From NCBI GenBank assembly GCA_963693085.1, contig OY856411.1, positions 71,468,001 through 71,532,000 on the forward strand: DNA of 64,000 bases, written 5' to 3'. Made by a program: the position numbers and the translations under genes. The stretch is from Alisma plantago-aquatica (Eukaryota; Streptophyta; Magnoliopsida; Alismatales; Alismataceae). Each line of letters starts with the position of its first letter. The stretch's first letter is position 1. Shown in pieces: positions 55,450 to 64,000 of the stretch. The notes beneath the pieces are model-generated. The model saw only the letters and a program-made list of their open reading frames with translations. It had not been told where the DNA came from and did no database searches.

Positions 55450-57057
55450 TGTTGACTCAAGGTCAATTAGGTCAATGTTGACTCACGTCTAAATTGACTA
55501 AACCCGTGTTTTGATGATGACTAACCATTCCACATATTGGCTTCTAATGCTTCTACTTGAGTGATTTCAGATTAAGTATAGAAACACTCCTAATGCCCTA
55601 ACTTGTGCATATCAAATTGGAGAAAAGACAAGTCAAAGTCATACAAGTGCACATTTTTGTAATATGATGTATATCCATTAGAACCATGTTGTAAATCACT
55701 TGTAATGATTGTATGACTTGTAGTTAAGCTTAGAAAAATATCAGGAGCACTTAGATCAAATATTAGAGCACTTTAGATGCAACTTTGAAAATTGATTACA
55801 TGCACTTTGTCGGTTGAGTTTCCCAGTCTGAAAACTCGACCGATCATCCTTGATCAATTTTCTGAAGATTGCATCGGTCGAGTTGTGTTTACACAGAACT
55901 CGACCGATGGATTAATTGACCAAATCGATTTTCATTGGTCGGTCAAGTTTCCTCAGGACAAACTCGACCGATGGTCTGAATATCGGCTTTGTCTTTTACT
56001 CTATCGGTCGAGTTACCCTTATAGAAGCTCGACCGATTGCACTGTACGGAAAAGTGCAGAAAAGTGTTTCTAGCCATTCTGGAGTTGCAACAAGTGAAAA
56101 TAGATCTGTTGCAAGCCACAAAACGGCTAGTTTTCGTTCACAAGTGTTCCCAAAGGCTAAGAGGCATCCCCATCTATAAATAGGACCCCTTGGGCTTCAT
56201 TCCAAGGTTGAGCATTCATTGCAAACTCTATGTGAGGTTCCTATTCTATAGTTGAGTGCTTCCTACAACCTCCTCTCTCTCTCTAAGCTTAATCACTTGC
56301 TACATCCATTAGAGTGAGTAGGAAATCTGTAAGAGAGCTAGTCCTATATGTATATCTTGTGAGGCTCTCACTTCCACCACCTCCATATCTCTCATTTCTA
56401 TCATGAAGATGAAGGTTCTCTCTCTTGTCCAAGAGAGGTGAAGAAGAACAAGGGAAGGAGTCCCTTGGTGAAGATCAAGGCTGAAGACTTGGAGCTAGAG
56501 TGGGTAAGCCCTTGGTGAAGGCAGAAGACTCCTTGCTCAAGTAGGTAAGTCCTTGGTGGAAGCTTCTCCGAGTGAAGGTGAAGTCAAAAGATGAAGATCC
56601 AAGAAGAGTGGGTAATCCCTACAAGGCTGAAGACTTGTGCTAGAGTGGGTAAGTCCTTGGAGAAGGCCGAAGACTCTTGCAAAGTGGGTAAGTCCTTGGT
56701 AAGGTTGAAGACTTTTTGTATTGGATAGGTAAGTCTTTTGTTTGGTCTTGCATTGTATGTCTTATGAATGAATATAAGAGTGCAATTGTTTGGAAGTCCT
56801 AGAGGTTGACCTCTCTAGACAAGTGGACTGACACACTTCTAGTTTGAAGTCTGGAACCACTCTAAATAGCTTGTCTAATTGGTGCATGTTCAATCTCTCT
56901 CTCCCTTGCTATGTATGTTTTAGTTGCACACAAATTACCTATTTAGCAACCTTATCTTGTCATATATCTTGAAGGTTTAATGAGTTTTGTTTAAGTGCTT
57001 TCAGCTCTATTCACCCCCCCCCTCTAGAGCATCTAATCACCCATCTAGGATCCAACA
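55450..57057 (+). repeat. LTR 3 of the gag-only array
   Basis: TGTTGACTCAAGG..GATCCAACA. It has hairpins at 55808-56038, a TATA box at 56174 and the GGTAAGT array. A run of nine or so C residues near 57013 is longer than in the other LTRs. Confidence 0.95.
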
Positions 57058-57150
57058 ATTGGTATCAGAGCGGGTCTTCTCCAAGCATACTTCCACAAGT
57101 AGGAGAATATGGGTGATTATGAAGATGGGCAACCTTCAAAGAGAGCAATA
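57058..57150 (+). other. truncated third internal domain (primer site and gag start)
   Basis: Holds the primer site and the first codons of a third gag (ATGGGTGATTATGAAGATGG). It departs from the other copies after GAGAGCAATA at 57150. The array is therefore broken on the right, so a third copy or a longer array once existed or a recombination joined it to the next LTR. Confidence 0.9.
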
Positions 57151-58207
57151 TGTATATAGTAAAGCATGGGTTTAGAGTTATAAAACCCGCCTAAAGCTTG
57201 CTCCTTGAGCTCCAAGCTTTCAAGATCCAAGCTCTAATGGCGTCCTTGAGTTCCCACAGGTTGGCCAAGGTGAAAACTCCAAGGAAAGACGAAAAGAGAT
57301 GGCTAGAAAGATAGGGTTTCGTGAGTTAGTCACCAAATTGACCTTGAATTCGAGTTCTAACCATGGAATTAGGCAAGAAGAGGGATTCAAACCTACCTTG
57401 CACCCTTGGTCATTCCTCTTTGAGCTCCAAGACAGTCCTTAGTCGGCCAAGCAAGGGGAAACAGTGATATGCACGAAGGAAAGGTTCCTTTGCTTGAGAG
57501 GTAAAGTGTATATATACATGGGTGAGGTTTCATTAAAGGCCCATAAGTTTCCCATAAATCCAACTAGGTCCTTCCTTCATTACTTGCTCGTCCCTTCCTC
57601 TTTATTCTAAGGACAAAACTTCTCTTAAGGTCTAGAAAAAGAGGGCAAAGAAGATCAATCTAATACTAAGGTACATACATTAAAGGGATATTGTACATAT
57701 ACCCTGATTATTCAATCACAAGGTATATTTCATAACTTGATAATTCAATTGAGGTGACTTCCTCATCATTTCTTCTCTAAATGATGGCAAGAATCTATAA
57801 AGATACATTAGATGATATATTTTACAAATTGCATCCCTTAATTTGGGTAAATTGCATTTTACCCCAAATTAGGGTTTCAAGCACCGGGATTGCTTCCACA
57901 GCTGCACCTTGGTGCCCAAGTTTGGGAAATCCCTCAAACTTTGCCAAAAAGATTTCTCATGATGTCTCAACATCAGAGGAACATCTCATCATGTGCAAAT
58001 TGCAAGCTACCCCTTTCAACTGGGTAAATTGCACATAGGTCCCTGTATATCAAAATAATTCTATAACTTTAAATAAAAAGGAGCAAATATTGAAATATAT
58101 GTTTCTGAGAAACTTAATTACATGCTCAGAGTTAATCACAAAGATTTAATTACATATTTAGGCAAAACACCTAGGGTTAACTCATAACCCAGGTCAGGGA
58201 TGTTACA
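57151..58207 (-). repeat. Del-like LTR fragment, minus strand
   Basis: The minus strand starts TGTAACATCCCTGACC at 58207, a typical Del/Tekay LTR start. It has a TATA-like GTATATATACAC at about 57519-57508 and a GC-richer leader to 57181. The remaining LTR is cut off by the gag-only array. The 85-codon frame at 57781-58038 is not recognised. Confidence 0.6.
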
Positions 58208-58262
58208 AGAAAGGTAAGGTTAAAGGTGAGGGTGATGTAGGTGAATTCTTGTGTATCAAGAA
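58208..58262. other. 55-bp spacer between two LTRs
   Basis: Short A/G-rich sequence with no motif. The last bases (CAAGAA) would be the target site of the element that starts at 58263. Confidence 0.4.
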
Positions 58263-59230
58263 TGTTGACGCAAATTTACCGTGCGCAGAAACGCAAGTGA
58301 ACGCGTCGAAGTAATACAAGCCTTTGTGAGGCCCGAGTCAAACACAGGGATACGTGAAATCATCGGAGACTCCTACTAACTACTCGTGATCAGCTAAGCC
58401 GATTAAATAGTTGAGAGTTGTTGTCTAAATTAAAAAAAAATAAAAACAAAACAAAACAAAGCAACCGATTAAATGTTTGGCTTAATCAATTCAAAAGGAG
58501 ATCTTTAGGATTGCGGTTTCACCGCGGGTTTTTCATTGTATTAAATTCTATGCATTCACTCAATTTTATCTCTCTATCCGGTTAGTGGCCTGGAATCAGA
58601 ATTGCCCACAGTCGTGGTGCAATTCACTACCTATGTCTAGGTCGGTTCCACCGTCATAGTAACCTATACCCTAAACTAGGTGCATTAAAAATGATCTCTC
58701 GGTATCCACCATTAACCTTACACCACCTTGTTCAAGGGATTTGTCAATTAATGTAAATTTTGTCTCTTTTCAACCATTAATTCTTCTTTCAAAGCAATTG
58801 AGGGCATTAGATTATTATTATGGTGATCAAGCATAACAATATATTGGAGAAAACGAAATTATACCATGGATTTAAGAGATAAGATATGAATTACTATGAT
58901 AAAATTGTCATACAATGAATTCACGGGCTACTCCCGGTCCTAAAGACAAAGGGGATTAGCCCCGCATGTTCATCTCAAAGAAAAATGTGGAATAGAAAAA
59001 GGAAAACATGGAGAAAAACGTGATTGAGTGGTGAAACCCCTGAATGGAGAAGATCCAAGCGATCCTTGGCATGGAATACGCGTTCTCCCACCTTTCGGTG
59101 GTGGAAATCATCTTCTTCAGCGTCCGGATCGGCTGGGGCGTGCTTCTGGGCTCCGTTCTTCTCTCCCCCTCTTCTCGAGATGTGTGCAGCGGCTAATGAC
59201 GTGCTCCTCCCCCTTGGGCGCCGTCATTAG

Positions 59231-59238
59231 GTATATTT
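59231..59238 (-). promoter_or_regulatory. LTR TATA-like box
   Basis: The minus strand reads GGAAATATACC, about 75 bp downstream of the palindrome cluster. It is weaker than the internal box at 63219. Confidence 0.35.
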
Positions 59239-59310
59239 CCCGAATTAGGTCGCCAATTAATCACAGCCGTCCGATTAAGATTAATCTGAAACAAACTCAT
59301 ATCTGACGGT

Positions 59311-59650
59311 GTCGATACCATCGACGCGGGTCGATGGTATCGACCTAGCGCGATATTGGTTGTTCTTCTTTTCTTTTGTCTCTATGCCTGATGTCATCTC
59401 GATACCATCGACGAGGGTCGATGGTATCGACGAACCTATAGCGACGGTTTTGTCTTTATGTGTCGTTGTAGCTCCACCAGTCGATAGTATCGACATATGG
59501 GTCGATAGTATCGACTCCCTTCTCTCCATCAACCTGATGGTATCTCGATACCATCGACATCCTTGTCGATAGTATCGACTTTCTTCTGGTCCTTGCGGCT
59601 GGCAACCTGTGGTACGGTCGATGGTATCGACCACCGTTGATGGTATCGAC
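59311..59650 (-). repeat. ten copies of the GTCGAT-N3-ATCGAC palindrome
   Basis: Units at 59311, 59330, 59399, 59417, 59480, 59501, 59545, 59565, 59617 and 59636. Each 15-mer (GTCGATACCATCGAC, GTCGATGGTATCGAC or GTCGATAGTATCGAC) is itself an inverted repeat. Most neighbours form inverted pairs 4-6 bp apart, giving stems of 14-15 bp. Confidence 0.95.
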
Positions 59651-59884
59651 GGTAGCAGATACTTGTTTTTCCTGAAATTAACACACGAAACCATATAAAT
59701 TCACACAAAACGTATTCTTTTGATAATTAATACTCAAAATGCTTGAAATAGGGGAAATTTGACATAAAGAAGTAGCATAGACCAAAATAAATGAATTATG
59801 CAACATTAACCATGAAAATGACTAATAAATGCATAAAACACATATCAAACAAGTCTATAAATGCGACTCAAAATCATCGCATCA

Positions 59885-61449
59885 AACTCCCCTAAGCTTG
59901 AACCTTGCTCGCCCTCGAGCAACTAAACCTTAGAATAGAATTGCCAGAGTCAACAAAAGAACAAATCATCACAACGGACATCCCATATGACTCCCACCGG
60001 ACATTCACATACCGGCCCTCGCTATCCACAGAATGATAATTACCCTAAAGGCGACAGTAATCATCCATAAAAGATATCAACCTCAAAACTGATGAACACT
60101 GTCACATAAGGCAGTTAACATAATAGAATTCGCCGGTCCAGACTTAGTGCATCTTGTGATCTCCTATACTACGTTGCTCGCCCTAACTACCATCTACAAC
60201 GAAACAGTTCTCCTGATATTCACTAGTGAGGAGAAATTCACGGTGGCCTACCAATCCGAGAAACGGGTGGATGGAATGGGTGGCTCATGGAAGAAGTGGA
60301 AGTATTATACGGTTGCACATGCATAAAACAAAAATGCCCTAAATGATGCAAATGCACATGAAAAATGCCCTAATGCCTAAGATTAGGTGGAATGATGCAT
60401 GCACTAACAATCCATCTCAAAATGAGATGGATATCTAATTAAGCTACATCATGTACTCACTCATCTTAAAATGCAGGTGAGATTATGTCCCTTTCTCCTT
60501 CTTATTCTAGTTGCTTCTAAATAACTTTTTTTTTCAATTTCAGATTTTTTTTCTTTTTTTTTCTTTTTTTTCTCTAAACCCTTATATCCATAATTGACAA
60601 TGAATGCTTTATTGGGCTTATTTCTTCTGCATAACTCGATATTTGCACTCTTTAGAAGGTATGGAACAATTTAATTCACCATTAAAGAACAAATGAGGTA
60701 CATGATATACTCTATGCATAATAGTTATGAATGCAACTAAATGACATGCACCTAAAGGTAATGGGCATGTAAACCTATTCTAGTTTTTTCATTTTTCATG
60801 CAAAACATATGAAAATGGTTGCAATCCAAGACCTATCTACATGATATGCAATCAAAAAGGTTAAAACTATACTTTACTTCCAAGTCTTGTGGTGGATTGT
60901 AAAAACAATGAGGTGGACAGATCACAAGACTAATTGACTGAACCTTTGAAAAGTATTATGTGTCCCTCCTTACTGACCTGTGTAGTAGTTAAGAGGTCTC
61001 TCTCTCTTACTTCAAATTAGAGCCTCATTATCATTTGGTCATTTTAGGCTCAAACAACCAATTTCGTCCACTTTCATGAATCATTAGGATTATACATTTG
61101 TGATTTTCTATTTTAAAGTTGACAAAACCAATCATTTTCTAAGTTAAGTGATCAAAGTTGAACAACACTCAAGCTTGCGAACACTCAAAATTTTTTAGTT
61201 TTCCCCTTAATTCCATGCACATGCAACTGAGATGACACAAAATTTTAAGACATCCACGATTACACTAGATAGAATGTGGATCCTATAAACAAACTAAGAT
61301 TGCCAGAAACAAATGACAAGAAACAAAAGCAATAAAACTGAAAACAGAGAAAATAAATGATAGAGTTGTTCCAACACCCCCCTAAGCTTGAATTCGACTA
61401 TGGCCTCATAGTTAAAAATAATCTTAAATGTTGGAACAGAGATACCGCT
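59885..61449 (-). other. 3' untranslated region with duplicated polypurine tract
   Basis: No open frame of note. CCCCTAAGCTTGAA occurs at 59889-59902 (next to the LTR, minus strand TTCAAGCTTAGGGG) and again at 61379-61392 just after the ORF. Long T runs lie at 60530-60580. Confidence 0.7.
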
Positions 61450-63186
61450 TTACTCTTCAGGTGGAGGCTGGTACTGCGGAGCCGTAGGGTCCCAAGAAGG
61501 ATACTCCCCCTGGAAGCTCGGATCAAACTGGGCCCTAGGTGGAGGTTGTGGATAGCCTCCAAAGTAATTTTGGCTCCAATAGTGATCGTAAAAGGGCTGT
61601 TGTTGCATCTCCATCCTATGCAACTGGTCATGAATCTGTTGTTGGTTGTCGAGGAGAAGACGCTCGTTCTCGAAGATTGCCCTTTGATTGTCTAGTAACT
61701 GGTTTGTAGTGTCCTGAACACCGGTATACATCGTCGTGTGATGCTACTGCGTCTGCTGTATATCTTGCAGCATAGCATACATGCCTTGCATTGAGTAAGC
61801 ATCCTCGCTTGGCTGTGAGGGCGGTGGTGGTGGTGGAGGCTATGATGATGAATATGCACCCAGATGCATGCGAGGACGCTTCCGTGGTGCCACTCGTGCC
61901 CGAAGAGGGGTGTAGGCCTCCTCTTCCTCTTCAGCCTCATCGTCATTGTTGTTATTGTCGTCGTTGCTGCCGTCTTCATCGGAGTCAGCAATGGCTATGA
62001 TAGGCCATCGGAAGTGTTGTGCCCCTTCGATGTTGAATACTGGATCAGGAAGCGAGCATTCTTGGTAAGCATGGTTGACGTGGCAGTGCACATATGCCAA
62101 ACCATATCGAAGAAGGATGAGGTTGGAGAGGTGCAGATGTTGCAAGTTCACCTTGCTCCTGGTGGAGAGAGGAATCAAAGTAGAGAAATTCAGCCCGAGG
62201 TATGAATCCAGCTTGGTGATATGCCCGCCAAAGTGAATCGGCGCTTTCCGTGTACTCCTCTTCACCGCCAAAACCCGCTGCAAAAAGAAGGCGCCCCAAT
62301 TGCATTCTTGGCGTTTCAGGAGTTTATACAAGAAGAATAAGTTCGTCTCCTGAAACTTGCTGAGGGCCAAATCACCCCTAGCAAACAACGTCGAACTCAG
62401 CATCCGGTGAAGTATCCGGACGAAGGGGTGCTCGAAATCAGCTACCGCAGCATTATGGTAGCTCACTGACTTGCCCGGCGGCACCGTCACCAGCTCGGCA
62501 AAGATTGCATCATAGTCGGTGCGGTTGTCCGGTTTCCGGTAGTCAGACTGCGAGTGATTCTAGTTGAAAATCTCGTTGAACTGCCGGAGTGTAATGGTGT
62601 AGTCGTTGTTGTACAGTCGAAAAGACGCCCGGCCCTTGATCCACTCGCGGTCGGTGGCTATGACGTTGTTGGGTACGACACAGACGTCCAGTGACGCCAT
62701 GAACTCAGCCACCAACTCCTTGTAAGTAGGCCACTCGCCAAAGAATGGCTGGCCATCTGCATGATATTCTAGTTCCTCAGGTCTTCTGCTCGTGTGATGC
62801 ACCTGCCCCTTCAAGACATAGGCAAGGTTGGCATCGAATCCCAGGTTGCGGATAGTTTCCCGTTCAACATAACGGGTCGGCTCGATCTTCCTCTTTAGAA
62901 TCTCCTCGTATATCTTCTTGACCTCCGTAGATGGATGGATCAGCCGCGGGCGTGACATTGACGCGGTCGGAGGCGGCACGAACTCTGCGATGTCCATCGG
63001 GTTCGCGTGTGAAGACGATGCACCAGCTACATGCACCATGATTGTGACAGAAAGAGGAATAGAAAGGGAGCTCAGTGAAGATCGTAGAAGTGAATCTCCG
63101 CTCGATGAAGAACTTGCTCGGTGTTGCTTGTCGTCGGGCTTGGATAGCTCTAGAACACGCTCGGCACAAGTCAAGGAGAATTGCAC
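61450..63186 (-). pseudogene. Athila ORF1-like protein, three TAG stops
   Basis: One frame of 579 codons with no frameshift, interrupted only by TAG at codons 209 (62562-62560), 449 (61842-61840) and 481 (61746-61744). A likely start is Met50 (63039), MVHVAGASSSHANPMD. Residues 100-430 match the Athila ORF1 family: YKELVAEFMASLDV, FRLYNNDYTITLRQFNEIFN, FEHPFVRILHRMLSSTLFARGD, HFGGHITKLDSYLGL and LPDPVFNIEG. Then come an acidic tract (DSDEDGSNDDNNNNDD), a basic RKRPRM patch, a proline/glutamine-rich linker, a coiled-coil-like segment (NQRAIFENERLLLDNQQQ) and a Y/P/Q-rich tail. Its role is unknown. It lies after pol, in the place where env-like frames are found. Confidence 0.85.
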
Positions 63187-63218
63187 TGGAGTTGTGATGT
63201 CATCTGATGCAAATACTC

Positions 63219-63230
63219 CTCATATATAGC
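63219..63230 (-). promoter_or_regulatory. internal TATA box in front of the ORF1-like frame
   Basis: The minus strand reads GCTATATATGAG. It is 25 bp downstream of the palindrome cluster and 33 bp before the first ATG of the frame, so it mirrors the cluster-then-TATA order of the LTR. Confidence 0.5.
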
Positions 63231-63254
63231 CGTGGCCGGCGCTACTGTATGTCC

Positions 63255-63807
63255 GTCGATACCATCGACGCGAGTCGATGGTATCGACATGGGTAGCACG
63301 ATCGGTACCTCCGTGAGTATCGAAGGTTGTCGATGGCTAGATCTGCGGGGCCCGGATTGCTGACGCGTCGATACTATCGACGCAAGTCGATGGTATCAAC
63401 CCGTCCCCCGGATCGACTTCCTTGTTGTTGCGATCGCCGTTGATCTTTCCTCGCGGATCGTTGACGTGGCGTGTCGATACTATCGACGTGAGTCGATAGT
63501 ATCGACTCTCTTATTAGGGCAAACCCTCGCGAGGCCCGGCCGCCGCCTTCTGTGTGTGAATGTGTTGATACCATCGATAGGCCCGTCGATGGTATCGACT
63601 TCACTGAGACGATTTCTTCTGAATATCTCCATAGATCTTGATGGTATCGACTGGCATGTCGATACTATAGACCTCTGCTTGTGATCTGCCTGTTGGTATG
63701 TCGATACCATCGACGAGGCCGTCGATGGTATCGACGCAGTGCGATTCCTGCAGTCGCAAACTTGTACCATGGTCGATACCATCGACACAAGTGTCGATGG
63801 TATCGAC
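63255..63807 (-). repeat. internal palindrome cluster, about 15 copies of the GTCGAT-N3-ATCGAC family
   Basis: Clear units at 63255, 63274, 63367, 63386, 63473, 63492, 63564, 63585, 63658, 63700, 63721, 63772 and 63793, with decayed ones near 63315-63340 and 63635. Inverted pairing with 4-7 bp gaps, as in the LTR cluster. The spacer DNA between pairs is GC-rich and unrelated from pair to pair. Confidence 0.95.
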
Positions 63808-64000
63808 TCTGCCTCAACCCTGCACATGTAGCAAACGATCACGGTATATTTTTTACACTACAAACTAAGTTAAAACAAATCAAACTATGAATGTAAAGGA
63901 ACTAAACTAAAGTACCAATGGTTGGGTTGCCTCCCAACAAGCGCCCTTATTTAACGTCTTAGGCTAGACGACTTGAAGGTTGTCATGCATCCGAAAGTGA
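63808..64000 (-). other. post-pol motif and acceptor-like site of Athila-like element 3
   Basis: The minus strand shows GTTGGGAGGCAACCCAACC (63939-63921), T-rich sequence, then CATGTGCAGGG with the AG ending at 63820. Element 2 has the equivalent motif and an AG at almost the same distance. The end of pol must lie just beyond the right edge. Confidence 0.6.

Larger units (their letters stand above)
46438..57150 (+). mobile_element. tandem gag-only copia array: LTR-gag-LTR-gag-LTR-stub
   Basis: Three LTRs (1568, 1605 and 1608 bp) alternate with two 2.9 kb internal domains and a 93-bp stub of a third. Each internal domain has a tRNA-Met primer site, one intact 315-codon gag-like frame, about 1.9 kb without coding sequence and a polypurine tract. 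There is no protease, RT, RNase H or integrase, which matches gag-only TR-GAG elements. The gag style, tRNA-Met site and repeated GAGGGGGAG tracts suggest the SIRE/Maximus copia lineage (inferred). The shared-LTR arrangement is best explained by unequal recombination between LTRs. No target duplication frames the array. Confidence 0.9.
58263..59884 (-). repeat. 3' LTR of Athila-like element 3
   Basis: The minus strand runs from TGATGCGATGATTTTGAG at 59884, directly after the polypurine tract, to ..GCGTCAACA at 58263, giving TG..CA ends and 1622 bp. It contains a palindrome cluster (59311-59650), a TATA-like box (59231-59238) and a leader with GGGGCTAATCCCCTTTG, reminiscent of Athila LTRs. A short ORF on either strand across the palindromes is a repeat artefact. 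Confidence 0.8.
58263..64000 (-). mobile_element. Athila-like element 3, 3' part, minus strand
   Basis: Read on the minus strand from the right edge: the post-integrase motif TTGGGAGGCAACCC (about 63937-63924), an acceptor-like GTGCAGGG (about 63825-63818), a 25-unit-scale palindrome family, a TATA box, an Athila ORF1-like frame, a 1.5 kb untranslated region with two polypurine tracts, and the 3' LTR. Gag-pol and the 5' LTR lie outside the window. It appears younger than elements 1 and 2 because long frames survive. Confidence 0.85.

Noticed and set aside
59281..59694. 137-codon minus-strand frame with repeated SIPSTVVDTIDR-like words
   Set aside because: The peptide repeats are simply the translation of the GTCGAT-N3-ATCGAC palindromes. 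The nucleotide structure, not the protein, is the conserved feature.
63255..63807. Regularly spaced repeats resembling a CRISPR array
   Set aside because: The repeats are 15-bp palindromes in inverted pairs with uneven spacing, in a plant retroelement. There are no cas genes and no uniform spacers.
63374..63890. Several overlapping open frames on both strands
   Set aside because: Same cause as above: palindromes read in any frame give similar peptides.

Overview
The window looks like a gene-poor heterochromatic stretch of a flowering-plant nuclear genome. It is AT-rich overall and built almost entirely from nested, decayed retroelements of plant-specific types: Ty1/copia with tRNA-Met primer sites, Athila-type Ty3/gypsy with tRNA-Asp-like primer sites, and long-LTR Del/Tekay-like gypsy elements. 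It also holds a plant L1 LINE with an RNase H domain, a Pack-MULE carrying a GDSL-esterase fragment, and a hAT MITE. I found no intact host gene, no RNA gene and no CRISPR array. The species, and whether it is a monocot or a dicot, cannot be fixed from the sequence. All similarities were judged by eye.

Layout. 1-3392: primer site and one ~3.3 kb minus-strand Del-like LTR. 3743-~11970: an old plus-strand copia element with both LTRs (the right one truncated). ~11970-13300: remnant of a second copia element, minus strand. 13300-16531: AT-rich and unrecognised. 16540-17282: hAT MITE with a perfect 8-bp target duplication. 17668-28188: a non-autonomous minus-strand element with ~4.5 kb LTRs and only 0.9 kb between them; its left LTR hosts the Pack-MULE (18941-20339) and a truncated LINE (23049-24960). 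28189-34086 and ~36300-44425: two Athila-like gypsy elements, plus strand. 44426-46437: 3' LTR of a minus-strand copia related to the one at 3743. 46438-57150: a tandem gag-only copia array (LTR-gag-LTR-gag-LTR-stub). 57151-58207: Del-like LTR fragment. 58263-64000: 3' part of a minus-strand Athila element with a 579-codon Athila ORF1-like frame.

The most interesting signal is one that conventional annotation would miss: tandem arrays of small inverted repeats in unrelated mobile elements. (a) The 17.7-28.2 kb element carries, in both LTRs, eight 13-15 nt mini-hairpins separated by a conserved TCTGAATT spacer. Paired stem changes occur between the two LTRs, and the A.C mismatches on the plus strand become G.U wobbles in the element's own minus-strand RNA. 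(b) Two copia groups and two Athila elements each carry a family-specific palindrome cluster about 60-140 bp upstream of the LTR TATA box. At least three of the internal domains repeat the motif downstream of gag or pol, and in the Athila element at the right edge the internal copy has its own TATA box in front of the 3' ORF. (c) The Pack-MULE terminal repeats are themselves rows of hairpin units. A second candidate is an array of GGTAAGT (5' splice-site-like) repeats in all three LTRs of the gag-only array.
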